From assembly GCA_964017155.1 (NCBI GenBank), contig OZ024854.1, positions 45,801,423-45,865,422 on the forward strand: a DNA stretch of 64,000 bases. The letters run 5' to 3'. The DNA comes from Oasisia sp. SBJ-2009. Lineage: Eukaryota > Annelida > Polychaeta > Sabellida > Siboglinidae. Shown one piece after another: positions 33,695 to 45,346 of the stretch; within the stretch, counting starts at the first letter, position 1, and every line of letters begins with the position of its first letter. Both the position numbers and the translations under genes were made by a program. Below the pieces are notes generated by a model. That model did no database searches. It was not told where the DNA came from and saw only the letters and a program-made list of their open reading frames with translations.

Positions 33695-35450
33695 AGGGTA
33701 TTCACGTGACGTCACCAACCGGATGCGCGGCCATTGTGGCGATACCAACCACATAAACAACCCGCCAGTAGTGCCTGTTGTCCGTGTTTACTGAACCGAT
33801 ATAAGAAAATTTGAGCGCGACGGTGAATTACTGTCACGTCTACGGTTGTAGCAACATAGGAAGCAGAGAAGTCGATCGTTCTTTCTTTAGGATACCCGCC
33901 GTAATTCGCAACCAAGGCGAAGTTTGCAAGGAATTATCGACTCGACGGCGGAGAAAGTGGTTGTCAAACCTAAACCAGGATTTCACTGGCAAAAACATCA
34001 GCAATGTCAGAGTGTGTTCTGATCATTTTCTATCAGGTAGGTGAATAAGTTACTGTTCTTTTTCACATGTCAGTATCAAATATATTAATTAACTGTCAAG
34101 TTTGAACGTTGAATTTTATTGTAAACATCCAACCACGTCCCCGGCTGCCTGCTCTAGTGTTGCGGCCGGGCTGTAGCCGTAGCCGCGTAGCCGGTGTAGC
34201 CTGTCTCTGGGCCTAGCATAGGCATGCTCTATTATATCCATAATAACCCAGTTACAGGCTTACGTTGTAATATGTCATTATAGCAGCCTGTGGTTTATGT
34301 TGTCGACAGAAGACGTAATCTGTCACATGTTACCTAAGCCTTATTTGAATAAAAAGTAGTTATTTTAATGTAGTAGGCTGACCAAGCAACATTTTTAGAA
34401 TTTGTTATTATTAAATAAGGCAGGAATAAAAAAAACTATAATAATTAAGTGTTGAGTGTTGTACATTACAGCAGTAGTATCATTATTTATTTTTAAGGAG
34501 ACTACAGTGTACTCAATTTTCATTATTAAATTATACATCATATTTTACAGGGAAACCAGCTTCACTGTACGATGAAACCAATCCGGACTGGGCACCCACT
34601 GTTAAGATGGGCCACGAAAAATAGACATCTCCAGACATGCAACAGAAGCGACACAAGAGAGTGGAAAAGCGGGAAGTGAAGAAACAAGCAAGTGCTGCTG
34701 CTCAGTCCTTGCTACTATTGCAACATGTGGACGATGATGCCTCACCAGCCAATCCAGAGGAAGATCTGTCTGTGGGTACACAAACAGACATAGACAGCAC
34801 CCTTATGGAGGGTATTAACAACGAGCTAAAAGACCTAAGGGCAGAAAACATTGACTTGAAACAGCAAGCTGCTGTGTCAGAACTGACCCTAAACAATTTG
34901 GAAGGGAAAGATGACAAAGTGAAATATTTGACAGGTCTGTCATCTTTTGTTGTCCTGTCCACCCTGTTCAGTTATGTTCTGCCATTTTTACCAAAGACAA
35001 AATTGATGACGTCATTTCAGATGCTTCTCATGACTTTAATGCGTCTCTGACTAAACATGCCTGAGCAGTTTTTAGCATATGAATTTTCTGTTTCACAAAC
35101 CACTGTAAGTAGGACTTTTAGCAATGTTATTGATGTACTCTACATAAGAACAACCCCATTTGTGTTCTGGCCTGAGCGAGAGGAACTTCAAAAGACAATG
35201 CCAATGCAATTTCGGAAATATTTTGGGAAAAAAGTTGCTGTAATCATAGACTGCTTCGAAATGTTTATCGAAAGACCCTCAAACCTCATGGCCAGAGCAC
35301 AAACATGGTCTTCTTACAAGCACCACAACACAGTAAAGTTTTTGATGGGCACAACACCACAGGGTGCAATTTCTTTCATTTCAAAGGGTTGGGGTGGTCG
35401 AGTGCCTGATAAACATATAACAGAGCACTGTGGGTATAACAAAGATACGG
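33695..35450 (+). mobile_element. THAP/DDE DNA transposon, 5' part (ISL2EU-like)
   Basis: It starts with GGGTATTCACGTGACGTCACC, whose relative begins the second copy at 35723. A THAP exon, a coiled-coil/linker exon and the beginning of a DDE transposase follow. It is cut off by a (TA)n run at 35457, before the later catalytic part. Confidence 0.78.
33811..35450 (+). pseudogene. THAP-domain transposase, broken
   Basis: Exon 1 (33811-34036) carries a THAP zinc finger: Cys-x4-Cys near the start (YCHVYGC) and CSDHF at the end, with donor TCAG|GTAGGT. The expected ATG is TTG. Exon 2 starts at 34551 (acceptor TTTTACAG) and reads KPASLYDETNPDWAPTVKM. A frameshift occurs near 34622. The frame from 34637 has a basic KRVEKREVKKQ stretch and a leucine-rich segment, ending in a TGA at 35048-35050. 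It then continues in the same frame as [20 protein letters not shown] (helix-turn-helix-like) and [13 protein letters not shown] (likely first catalytic Asp). The C-terminal half is absent here. Confidence 0.8.
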
Positions 35451-35453
35451 ACA

Positions 35454-35456
<3 letters not shown>

Positions 35457-35517
<61 letters not shown>
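35457..35517. repeat. (TA)n microsatellite ending the transposase
   Basis: Begins immediately after codons GYNKDTDT. A second TA block lies at 35592-35652. Confidence 0.93.
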
Positions 35518-35524
<7 letters not shown>

Positions 35525-35551
35525 ATATATATATACCGTGTGATCTGTCAC

Positions 35552-35588
35552 GCAAACATTAAAAAAATATTTTAATTGTATATTTATG

Positions 35589-35638
<50 letters not shown>

Positions 35639-35716
35639 ATATATATATATATTATAATATATTATACATACCTACATACATACATACATATACAATTAAA
35701 TATTTTTTATGTTTGC
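35552..35716. repeat. AT-rich inverted repeat with about 30-bp arms
   Basis: GCAAACATTAAAAAAATATT on the left (35552) is complementary to ATATTTTTTATGTTTGC on the right (to 35716). The centre is (TA)n and (CATA)n. It lies exactly between the two transposon ends. Confidence 0.75.
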
Positions 35717-35722
35717 CCAATA

Positions 35723-36235
35723 GAGGGTATGCACTGACGTCACGAAAAGCGCCTACTCCCGGATGTGCGGCCATGTTGGCGATAGCAACCGCAACAACAA
35801 GCTGCGTTAGGCGCGTGTCGTCCGATCATTTTCTTGTATAGCAGTTAAATTATACCATTTTCGTGACATAGAAGCTAACAAAGAGAGTGGCATGGCGTCT
35901 AGTTATCGTGATTCGTTGGATAGTTCAGACAGGGTCCGATACGTTGCGAAATTAAGTCTGATAGGAATTAAACCGGAATCCGTATGCATTCGAACAGTCA
36001 GACTGGACTGACGATGTGTCACTTCTGCCGTCGACCACGTACATCGACATCATGAACTACCTCGTGTTTTTGCCGAGTCCACATACAATGTAGGATTTAC
36101 GAGCATAGCAAGACTTTAGACCCATACAATCAGTTTGTTTGCGGATGGGTCAGGGATAAACAGCTGTGCCTGAAAGAAGACTACTGTGTTGTGACAGCCA
36201 GAGTTTTTAAAGTTAAACTATGTCTATGACTTGTG
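35723..36235 (+). pseudogene. Second transposon end with decayed SWIM/YqaJ-type companion ORF
   Basis: 35723-35850 begins GAGGGTATGCACTGACGTCACG and shares CGGATG-GCGGCCAT-TTGGCGATA-CAACC with the first end at 33695. From ATG at 35892 it reads MASSYRDSLDSSDRVRYVAK. After a frameshift it reads DWTDDVSLLPSTTYIDIMNY and LVFLPSPHTM. After another it reads YNQFVCGWVRDKQLC and VVTARV. I recall this protein type (SWIM zinc finger plus YqaJ exonuclease) as a companion of some ISL2EU transposons. Two frameshifts and a stop show decay. Confidence 0.62.
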
Positions 36236-36239
36236 TGTG

Positions 36240-37000
36240 TATGTAATTGTTCGTAGCAGTGTGATGCAAATCCTACAACTAGCTTATTTTATGATATTTG
36301 TTTCTTTGAATGTAATTATAACTTATTCACTGATTAAGTTGACTGCTTGTGATCCAGGGTTGGCTAAAACTCTCATGTAAAATCTAAAATGTAAAACTCA
36401 GTTCAGGTCGTTAATAAAAGTTTCACATTATAAATGTCATGATTGTGTGCAAATAGATTTTAGTAACTAAAAAAATAAATAAATCATAATATTCCACTGA
36501 ACAAAGATGAGTTAACTATTCATTTTCTACATCTAGATAAATTTAATAATGCTATGCATAATAAATCAAATATGCCAAATATGGTATTGTCCAGATTGTA
36601 GGAAGCTTCCACAATTCAAGCGTAGTAAGAAAACAACTGCAAAGTGAAAACTCATGTTGCTACAGTCAGCATTGCACACATTTATTTACCAGAAAATAAA
36701 ATGAACATTTTATATATATTCATGTGATATAAAAGATAGGTAAACATGCCATGCCATGTTTTATAACTTCGCAAACAATTGGGTGCTGATACAGAAGAAC
36801 GTTTAGAAAGAACAGGTCATGTTTTACAATTGCACAAACAATTGACTGCCTATTTGTAAAAACGAATAAAACATTGAAATTATTGTAAATATTTAACTTT
36901 CATTTGTGATATTTGTATAGAATATCAATCCAAGAGTGCTCTTTAAAAAATTGTGTACATGCACTCACTAAGGAAAAATATCAGTCAAATGAGACGATTC
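36240..37000. other. AT-rich interval, nothing recognised
   Basis: No supported coding or repeat structure. It lies between the YqaJ-type remnant and the minus-strand transposase exon, so it is probably transposon interior. Confidence 0.35.
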
Positions 37001-37326
37001 TCAGTCAAACGAGACTATTGGTTCGCAGCAGTTTGTTAGAGCACAACAAACATGGCACATTTTATCAACCATTGTCATGTCGGTTTCATCTTTAGTTATT
37101 AAATAGTAAATTGGTAAGGTGCTACCAAGTACAGTATATTTCTGTCGAACACACCCTATGACACGCTCAACATGGATGCGGCAGTTAGCAATCTTTCGTG
37201 TCATTTCTATTTCAAGAGGGGATAACTGATCTTTCCCCCTGGTGAATGCTGGGATTTTAACTTCTGCACGTTGGCTACCGACAATATCTTGAATATCAAA
37301 GCCTCTGTCGGCTAAGACTACATCAC
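37001..37326 (-). pseudogene. C-terminal DDE transposase exon, minus strand
   Basis: Read on the minus strand, a splice acceptor (TTCTTCCAG) at 37327 leads into [54 protein letters not shown] and a stop after EPIVSFD. The ADRGF and HVERVIG motifs carry the later catalytic residues of the family of which the N-terminal half lies on the plus strand at 33.8-35.4 kb. It therefore belongs to a second, oppositely oriented copy or to an internally inverted one. Confidence 0.78.
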
Positions 37327-37907
37327 CTGGAAGAATGTAACTTTGTAAGTAATGTTATTTATGTCAATTTAAATTAGTTTTGTTACATATGTAGCCTATA
37401 CACACTAGCATGACGATGCGGAAACATAATTATATAAATGGAAACGAGGAAATAAAGATATTTGAAAGACAGTCAAGAGCGGTTCTGGCTGAAGTCACTA
37501 TCACAGGAATTGGCGTATTCACCTGGCATTGTTTTCGACCGCCGGTGGACCTTCTGTGGGTCGCTCTTGCATTCAGACCGTCGTAAACTGCTTTCGCGAC
37601 ACGCTTGAAGGCTTTCGCCGTTTGCCGACAAAGATGATGCAATTGAAGGCTAATGTACACTATTGCCATGACAAACCGTCACGGTTAACTGAAGATAACT
37701 AATAGCGTGTCATAACATTGGTAAATCAGTAAAATCCAAGAACCACAATTGTATCTTTCGCAGGTATGACGTTGTTGTAATCCAGAAACATTCACGTTGA
37801 TACTTGATGCATAATCGAAGAACAGTATGGCTTATGACTTAAAATAATAGCAGATGTCTTAGGACAACATTGCCTGTGGCAGCCGAAGCGCACATAATCA
37901 CGTGACA

Positions 37908-37985
<78 letters not shown>

Positions 37986-38735
37986 TATACATCAGCACGC
38001 AAAACAGATTCACCGACGCCAGAAAAATCTGTACTTCATTTCGTCGTGTGATGCTTACGGATGTATAAATGGTCCTAGTATGCACACCACAAGCACTATT
38101 ATTATAACGGCAACCGCTCGCTTGTATTCGTGTATTTCATTATTTATAACGTGTTGGGATAATAGTTGATTTAACGAAATGTAGCCCGCTCAGTCTGATA
38201 TGCAGAAAGCGACTGAAATTGACACATCGCAATTGGCGATGGCGACTATCCAAAATCATAAGTATCTTTATGCAATGAACAACACGGACCCAAGCGTAGA
38301 TATGAAAGAGGCCAAATGATGACGTTTGTTTATTATAGGGATAGGGATAAAACAGTGCCTTATTTGGCACACCAAAATAGTTAAACGAAAGAAATGCGGA
38401 CTCAGCCTCCCGAGGCCCGGTTGATGACCTGAGTACATACTAGTCTCCAGGCTGCTAGAGCCCACATTTCAACATATAAAGCAGTAGCGGTATTCCAAGA
38501 ACAATGGAAAGGAACGACATATAAGCACGCAGTAAATTAGTTCAAAGCCCACATGATTAAGTAAAAGATGGTTTCTGAATACCAGGCTGCCTAAAACACT
38601 ACGTATACAATTATACTAGTCCCAAATGTGGGAATATTTCGCCACAGTAAAACTAAATCGCAAGTGGAAAAGCATACACAATCTCCTGCAATAAAACCCC
38701 TGAACACATTCGGTATCAGATCAGATCAGATCAAT
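37327..38735. other. Interval with a (TA)n run and no supported gene
   Basis: (TA)n occupies 37912-37983. Minus-strand open frames at 37430-37669 and 37792-38085 have no recognisable domain. A short GATCA repeat (ATCAGATCAGATCAGATCAA) marks the border with the satellite at about 38715-38735. Confidence 0.4.
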
Positions 38736-39683
38736 ATAATCGCCTTTTCCCCGCTACGATCGCCTAAATCAGTCAAAAAACTATACCAAGGCGTCATGTG
38801 TATCTGAAACTATCACTATGTCGACATATGTTCACTAAACACATCGCCAACCGCACGCGCATGCACATTACCATCATTCGATTTCTGCTCTGGCAATAAG
38901 AAATTTTTCTTTTCTTATAGCCAGAGCTCCTCTGAGATTTGCACTGAAAATCCGCTAGGGGCGCCTTGGTTTCTGCGCTGGCAATAAGAATTTTTTTCGC
39001 CCTTATTGGCAGAGCAGCTTTGCGGATTTATATTATCACAGTTTCCACGCTACGATCGCCTAAATCAGTCAAAAAACGATACCAAGGCGTCATGTGTATC
39101 TGAAACAATCACTATGTCAACATATGTTCGCTAAACACATCGCCAACCGGACGCGCATGCACATTACCATCAATCGATTTCTGCTCTGGCAATAAGAAAT
39201 TTTTCTTTTCTTATAGCCAGAGCTGCTCTGAGATTTGCATTGAAAATCCGCTAGGGGCGCATCCGTTTCCGCTCTGGCAATAAGAATTTATTTCGCCCTT
39301 ATTGCCAGAGCAGCTCTGCGGATTTATATTATCACAGTTTCCACGCCACGATCGCCTAAATCAGTCAAAAAACTATACCAAGGCGTCATGTGTATCTGAA
39401 ACAATCACTATGTCAACATATGTTCGCTAAACACATCGCCAACCGCACGCGCATGCACATTACCAGCAATCGATTTCTGCTCTGGCAATAAGGATTATTT
39501 CAGTTCTTATAGCCAGAGCTGCTCTGAGATTTGCACTGAAAATCCGCTAGGGGCGCCTTGGTTTCTGCTCTGGCAATAAGATTTTTTTTCGCCCTTATTG
39601 CCAAAGCAGCTCTGCGGATTTATATTATCACAGTTTCCACGCTACGATCGCCTAAATCAGTCAAAAAACTATACCAAGGCGTC
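38736..39683. repeat. 297-bp hairpin satellite, block 1 (about 3.2 units)
   Basis: Unit starts are about 38881, 39178 and 39474, a period of 296-297 bp. Each unit has two inverted repeats: TCTGGCAATAAGAA with TTCTTATAGCCAGA, and CTGCTCTGGCAATAAG with CTTATTGCCAGAGCAG (16-bp perfect arms in the best copy). These are joined by GAAAATCCGCTAGGGGCGC. The rest includes CTACGATCGCCTAAATCAG and CATCGCCAACCGCACGCG. The array breaks at GGCGTCAT, where LINE C is inserted. Confidence 0.92.
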
Positions 39684-41646
39684 ATAATAATAATAATAAT
39701 TCCGTTGCTTAATATAGCGCTTTTTAGCTAACTAAATATTAATCATAGCGCTTCACACTAATACGATGTGTTCACTAAATCTAAAATCTAAATTAACTAA
39801 ATACATAAGGTAAGATAACAATAAATAAGCTAAAATAAATAAGTAAATAAGTTAAGATCAATAAAAACGCATTACTATGACGTGTTGACCAAATCTAAAA
39901 TATAGACTAATTAAATACATAAGGTAAGATCAAATTATTAATCTAATTTAAATAAATAAGTACTATAAGAGCAATAAGTAAGTAAACATAAATAAGCTAA
40001 GATAAATAATTATAAAACAATAAATTAGTGTGTAAAAATACAATTCCAAACCGAACAATTTAAAACCAAGCAGCGTCATAGGGTACAAATCAGTGTCATC
40101 AAGGCAGGTAGTGTAAACGAAATAAGTGAGTTTTTAGTTGTTTTCTGAAAGCTGCCAATGTCTCAATTGTTCTCACACTCTTAGGCAAGCTGTTCCACAT
40201 GGTTGGACCTGCCACTGCAAAACTGCACCTTCCGACCGTTCTCCTCGGCACCGTCACTGCGAGCAATGTTACGTCACTCGCTGATCGCAATGCACGAGTA
40301 GGCGCGTGGCGAGCTATCGCACAATTGAGGTAGTCCGGGGCCAAGCCATGCAGGATCTTATACATGCAAGTACAGATCTTGAACGTTACTCTCATCTTGA
40401 TCGGCAGCCAATGCAGCGATCGCAGAATCGGTGTGATGTGATCTCGCCGTCTGACACGGTTGATAACGCGAGCGGCCGAGTGTTGTGCTCGTTGGAGTCG
40501 GTTTGTCAGTCCAGTGTTCAGTCCACCGAGTAGACAATTGCAGTAGTCGAGGCGACTCAGCACAAGACAGCGTATTGCGGCATGGCACGCGTCTCTGGTC
40601 AGTAGGTGTCGGATTCTGCTGATCAGGCGTATATGGTAATATGCCGAAGAGCAGTAGCTAGACACGAGGCGGTCCAATTGCATATGCCTATCGAAGTAGC
40701 AGCCCAGATTTCTCACTGCGTCCGTCGATGTTAATGTTAGGCCAGGTAGCTCCAAGCTGGGGCTGCCATAGACTCGCAGATTGTGCGGTGACTGCAGCAC
40801 GATAAACTCTGTTTTCTCATTGTTCAGTTTCAATTGATGTAACAGCATCCAAGCTCGTATTTCTGCTATGCACTGGACGAGCAGCTGTTTCGCGTGTTCC
40901 AGCTCAGCAGACATCACAGGGTTATAACTGACATATAGCTGGATGTCATCAGCAAATCGATGGAACAGCACATGATGCTTCGTACATATATCCGCAATGG
41001 ATGTCGTGTACATATTGAACATCACTGGTCCTAGAACCGAGCCTTGCGGAACTCCATGGTAAATCAGAGTTGTGTTAGAAGAAGACGAACCAACCATGAC
41101 ACACTGTGATCTGCCGGTCAAGTATGATCTAAACCAGTCCAATGCCGTGCCGCTGATGTTGAAACGTGAACCCAGAGTGTTCAACAATATGTCAATGTTG
41201 ATCGTGTCGAATGCTGCACTCGTGTCCAGGAGGATCAGCATGACACACCGTCCTGAATCGAGGTTTCGCACTATGTCGTGTTGTACTCTCATTAGAGCTG
41301 TTTCGGTGGAATGGTGTTGTCTGTAAGCAGATTGCATCTTATCATGCAAGTTATTCGTCGTCATGTGCTGATTCAGGCGTTTGAGGACAACGTGTTCGAT
41401 CAACTTTCCGATGAAAGCGAGGTTGGAAATGGGGCGATAGTTCCCTAGTTCGTTCTGGTCAAGCGAGGCTTTCTTCAGTAATGGTGTCACTGGGGCGGTT
41501 TTAAATTGTTTAGGAAAAGTTTCTGTGTTTAGTGACGCATTTACAATCTTGACGAGTGTGAATAGAGTAGCGGTTAAAGTAGTTTTTAGTAGCCATGTAG
41601 GTAGCACATCAAGTGGACAGCATTTTGTGGGCTGCAGTGGACAGCA
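39684..41646 (-). mobile_element. LINE C (CR1/L2/Rex1-like), 5'-truncated, inserted in the satellite
   Basis: The satellite unit is broken between GGCGTCAT (39683) and CACGTGTATCTG (41645 on), which together restore the unit GGCGTCATGTGTATCTG. The 3' tail is (ATT)n on the minus strand (39684-39703). There is no endonuclease; the element starts near the RT. At the 5' junction GTGGACAGCAT occurs twice (about 41619 and 41638). Confidence 0.92.
40099..41607 (-). CDS. LINE C reverse transcriptase, 502 codons open
   Basis: Motifs: NYRPISNLAFIGKLIEHVV, SAYRQHHSTETALM, ILLDTSAAFDTINIDIL (palm A), GVPQGSVLGPVMFNMY and HRFADDIQLYVSY (catalytic FADD), then LNNEKTEFIVL, VLSRLDYCNCLL, HWLPIKMRVTFKI and a C-terminal MWNSLPKSVRTIETLAAFRK. 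The LDYCN and WLP.R..FK motifs are typical of CR1/L2/Rex1 elements. The frame has no stop, so the copy is young. The sequence upstream of the first Met (CPLDVLPTWLLK) is still RT-like, so the real start is missing. Confidence 0.92.
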   Translation of the reverse strand: MLPTWLLKTTLTATLFTLVKIVNASLNTETFPKQFKTAPVTPLLKKASLDQNELGNYRPISNLAFIGKLIEHVVLKRLNQHMTTNNLHDKMQSAYRQHHSTETALMRVQHDIVRNLDSGRCVMLILLDTSAAFDTINIDILLNTLGSRFNISGTALDWFRSYLTGRSQCVMVGSSSSNTTLIYHGVPQGSVLGPVMFNMYTTSIADICTKHHVLFHRFADDIQLYVSYNPVMSAELEHAKQLLVQCIAEIRAWMLLHQLKLNNEKTEFIVLQSPHNLRVYGSPSLELPGLTLTSTDAVRNLGCYFDRHMQLDRLVSSYCSSAYYHIRLISRIRHLLTRDACHAAIRCLVLSRLDYCNCLLGGLNTGLTNRLQRAQHSAARVINRVRRRDHITPILRSLHWLPIKMRVTFKICTCMYKILHGLAPDYLNCAIARHAPTRALRSASDVTLLAVTVPRRTVGRCSFAVAGPTMWNSLPKSVRTIETLAAFRKQLKTHLFRLHYLP

Positions 41647-41895
41647 TCACGTGTATCTGAAACAATCACTATGTCAACATATGTTCGCTAAACACATCGC
41701 CAACCGCACGCGCATGCACATTACCATCAATCGATTTCTGCTCTGGCAATAAGAAATTTTTCCGTTCTTATAGCCAGAGCTGCTCTGAGATTTGCATTGA
41801 AAATCCGCTAGGGGCGCGTCCGTTTCTGCTCTGGCAATAAGAATTTTTTTTCGCCCTTAATGCCAGAGCAGCTCTGCGGATCGATATTATCGCAG
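41647..41895. repeat. 297-bp hairpin satellite, block 2
   Basis: It continues the unit interrupted by LINE C, from GTATCTGAAACAATCAC through both hairpins to GCGGATCGATATTATCGCAGC. There it meets the left end of the large palindrome. Confidence 0.93.
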
Positions 41896-42675
41896 CTTGT
41901 ATGAAACGGTGCAATGTGCAGCTGTCACCAAATCCGGTGCAATATACTGGTGTGCTACTGTGTAATGCACAGCTGTCACCAAATATGGTGCAATGTAGTT
42001 ATGTGATACCGTGCAATGTGCAGCTGTCACCGAATCATGTGCAATGTGCTGATTTGAGACGGTGCAATGTGATGTTATGGCCTTTAAAGCAATGCCAGGT
42101 GGCGCAATATCAGTCATACCAGAGATATGCATAGGCAGGCTTTCATAGTTACCATCCTCTGAGTGGATACATGCAGCTTCATCGATACTGACAATGCCTA
42201 CGATGCTGAGATCAACGTCTTTTGGCGCATTTTGACACGTACACTGGTCATATCTCATCAGCGCATCAGGAGGCGTCACTGCGTTTAGTGTCGTATGCCG
42301 ACATGGAGATCCGTGATGTTGTCCTGGGTCACTCGTACATACAACTGCCGCAGTAGAGTAGTGCTCACAGCGCTCGCGTGCTTTTGGTTCACATCTAAGA
42401 CGTCGATGCCTATGTGTCGGTTTGCGATGGTTGGAACAACCTAGTAATAAATGGCCGCAGCCTCCGCCACTAGTAGAGCCCGGCGTTCCCGGGGAGTGGC
42501 TACCACCGCCGTCAAGTGCGCATGGGCCACTCCTACGGCGTCTTTGTTTCCGTGACAATGCATGACAGTTAGGACAGTCAATCGTTACATGACCGTAGCC
42601 TCCGTACGAGACACACTTTCTTAGGTGACGTGCAACCACGTGATTCTCCCACACAAGTGAAGCAATACTGCACAC
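41887..42675 (-). pseudogene. Zinc-knuckle (gag-like) ORF, left-arm copy
   Basis: A 262-codon open frame equal to the first part of 48196-49155 on the other arm, read in the opposite direction. It ends where the arm ends, in satellite sequence, so it is truncated compared with the right copy. See that entry for content. Confidence 0.6.
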
Positions 42676-45346
42676 GTTGAGCAGTAGCCTGTGAAGACTG
42701 CTTTTTCAAGACATTTCCCACAATATTAGGCATTGTCATTCGTGTGGCCTGACATTTCACAACGTGTGTATTTAAAAAGAAAGGATTAAAAAAAAGGACT
42801 TATGGTTAACTATTAGGGCTGACATGAAGGTATCTGAGCAGTGTGGAATTGCAGCAACGAAGAGAAACCAAATTATTCGAGTAATTAGGCGAAATATAGT
42901 GTACAAAAAATAACTAATAATACCGCTGTATGAAACAATAGTTAGGCCTCATTTAGAATATGGTATACCAGCATGGAGGCCTTATCGCAAGATAGATATT
43001 GATATGCTAAAAAGAGTACAAAGGATAGCAACCAATATTATACCAAAACTCAGGAATATTAGTTATGAAATGCGTCTAATAGAATGTGGTTTAACAACAC
43101 TAGAAACCAGATGATTGAGACGAGATCAGATTAAGGTGTTTAAAATACTGAAAGGCTATGAAAATATTATTGACAGAAATATATTTTCTCTGTCAAGGAA
43201 GAGAGAAGGACTAGAGGACATGGAGATACATTAGCAAAGAAGCATTATACACTAGATATTATATTTTTTCACGAAGAACAGTAAACGAATGGAACAGATT
43301 ATCAGCTGATAGTGTAGGTGCTAGTAGTGTTAGTATATTGAAAAATAAAATTGACATATACCTAAGACAGGCGGGGTATACCTAGATAGATAGGCTGAAC
43401 TCTCGATAAGCCATCTAGAGTTGAATATCTAGGTGGCAATCTTGTTAAATCTATTTGCGGTATGTGATGTCGAGTCATTTGTTCCGATGCAACGAGTGTG
43501 TGGAGCCACAGTGTGCCTTTCAATAATTGGTGATTGTTGTGACATAGTTCAGAAGTTGATTAACCTGATTCGGGGTGTATATCAATATTATTTCTACGAC
43601 TGAGCTTATTGTCGTCATTTGCATCGATTTGAGGATACCTCAGTCGAGCTCTTGATGAGAACCCAGCTCATGCTTCCACAACCGGACCTCTTTCCGGGCC
43701 TAACACCTTAGCCTGTAAAGCATGCACCGTTGCTTCTTGCCTGTCTACTCTCTCAATTTACTGGATTACTGCTTTATGTGCCGATCGCAGTATTTGTGTG
43801 TTGGTAGAATCAATTTTGTCAAGCCTGTAATTCAACTGTTTAACTGACTGTGCGATGTTACCCATGCAAATTTGCTTCTTTGGCTAGATAAACGACATAT
43901 GAAGCGACTGATAGGTTGGTGTCTTCGGCTTATTGACTAATATCAGCGAATTGACATTAACCAGCAGTGTTACTTCAATGAGTCGCAATAGCCTCAACTA
44001 TGGTTTAAGGTGTGCAATATGGCAACTCATTGAAATAACAGTTTGTGACACTGTTAATAATATTATTCAATTGTGTAATGTATGCCTAGAGACAGGGCAG
44101 TATTTCGTAAAACAATCACTGACAACAAGCTGCACCCGTCAGTAATTGTCGGCGCACACTGCGTGCGTCCAGTGCGGCCAGTCAAGTGAAACAAGGTGAT
44201 TGTCTCAGGCCCAACAAACAATTAATTGTCTAATGACATGTTTGAATGAACGCGCTGTGCAAGTCGCGGCAATAGGGCAAAGATCCTTTAGTTCTAGTGT
44301 CAGCGGCATTCGCGCATGGAACACCCTTATAAAATGTACTAAATAGAATTGTACTGTCTCGGGAATTTTACAAATAGTGCAGTCGCGTAATGTTCGTACG
44401 ATGAAGAAAGATCAAATAATTATTTAAATACAATAAAAAATTTACGCTGTGAAATAATCCCATTGCCAGCTTGTATACAAAAGCAACCCACATACCCTTT
44501 CACAAATTATAAATGACGTTCGGTGTGTAAATAATGTTGACAAAATACAAGTAAAATTCGTTTGTAGAACATTTTAGTCGTTGGTTTTTTTGGTCGGTCG
44601 TTTTTGTATTTAATAAGGGTATATGCGATTACATCGAATAAGCAGAAGGATATCAATTTAGTTAGAAAATAATGTAAATACCTGTGGTGATTTGATACGC
44701 CGATTATGTCTGCGACTGGCCGGTCAATGTTCTCGAATTATAGCCTGATGTCAACGAGTTTGTTTTAAAAAGTAGCCTATGCAAACTTAATAAACGGCAC
44801 ATTAAGTGTGAAGGCATAGTGTTATCGTAGCGCATATCATTAGCAGACGGTGCGTTCTGTCCGGGAAGTTATTGTCTAGCGCATGAACGAAGTCGGTGCA
44901 TGTCTTGTCGCTCTGCGATGAGACAAAAAATGGATTGGTAACAAGTATTGTGATCGTTCAAATAACGATTAGTGTTGTCATGCACTGACGTGAATTCACC
45001 TTACTTGGTTCAAATTACAAATTTAAACACCTAGTTAATATCTGGCACAGTGAACATGGTCAGCATAGTTAATTAAGATAACATTTGTATAGTCACTGCA
45101 TGAGAAAGAGAGATATTTTCTGGAAGTTTAATTTCGTTCGTCAACAATTCAGACGGTTAGGTGAAGTTGTGTTGGGCGTTGTACGTTTTAGAGAAACACG
45201 TATACCATCTCTCAGCATAATATCTGGATAAACAGAAACGACTGTTGTGTGATATTACATATATACATGATATATACATGCAGTTATTTACATAACGTCA
45301 AATTGACATTGGAAAATTTGCGTTCTAGTTGACGAATTATTTGTCC
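41899..45346 (+). repeat. Large palindrome, left arm (about 3.45 kb)
   Basis: It pairs with 45578-48973. Matching positions sum to about 90,870 along most of the arm (for example 42675 with 48196, and 43933-44145 with 46725-46937), so there are few indels in the outer 3 kb. Visible differences include a roughly 32-bp extra segment at about 44900-44930 and about 25-bp differences near the spacer. By eye the arms are above 95% alike. Confidence 0.95.
42830..43385 (+). mobile_element. LINE 3' fragment nested in the left arm
   Basis: It translates in pieces as RPHLEYGIPAWRPYRKIDID, LKRVQRIATNIIPKLRNIS, YEMRLIECGLTTLETR, then KVFKILKGYENII. This is the C-terminal region of a CR1-type LINE protein. 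Stops interrupt it (after TLETR). The inverted equivalent is 47490-48040 on the other arm. Confidence 0.85.

Noticed and set aside
38736..39683. CRISPR-like array
   Set aside because: The repeat unit is 297 bp without short-repeat/unique-spacer alternation, and the genome is eukaryotic.
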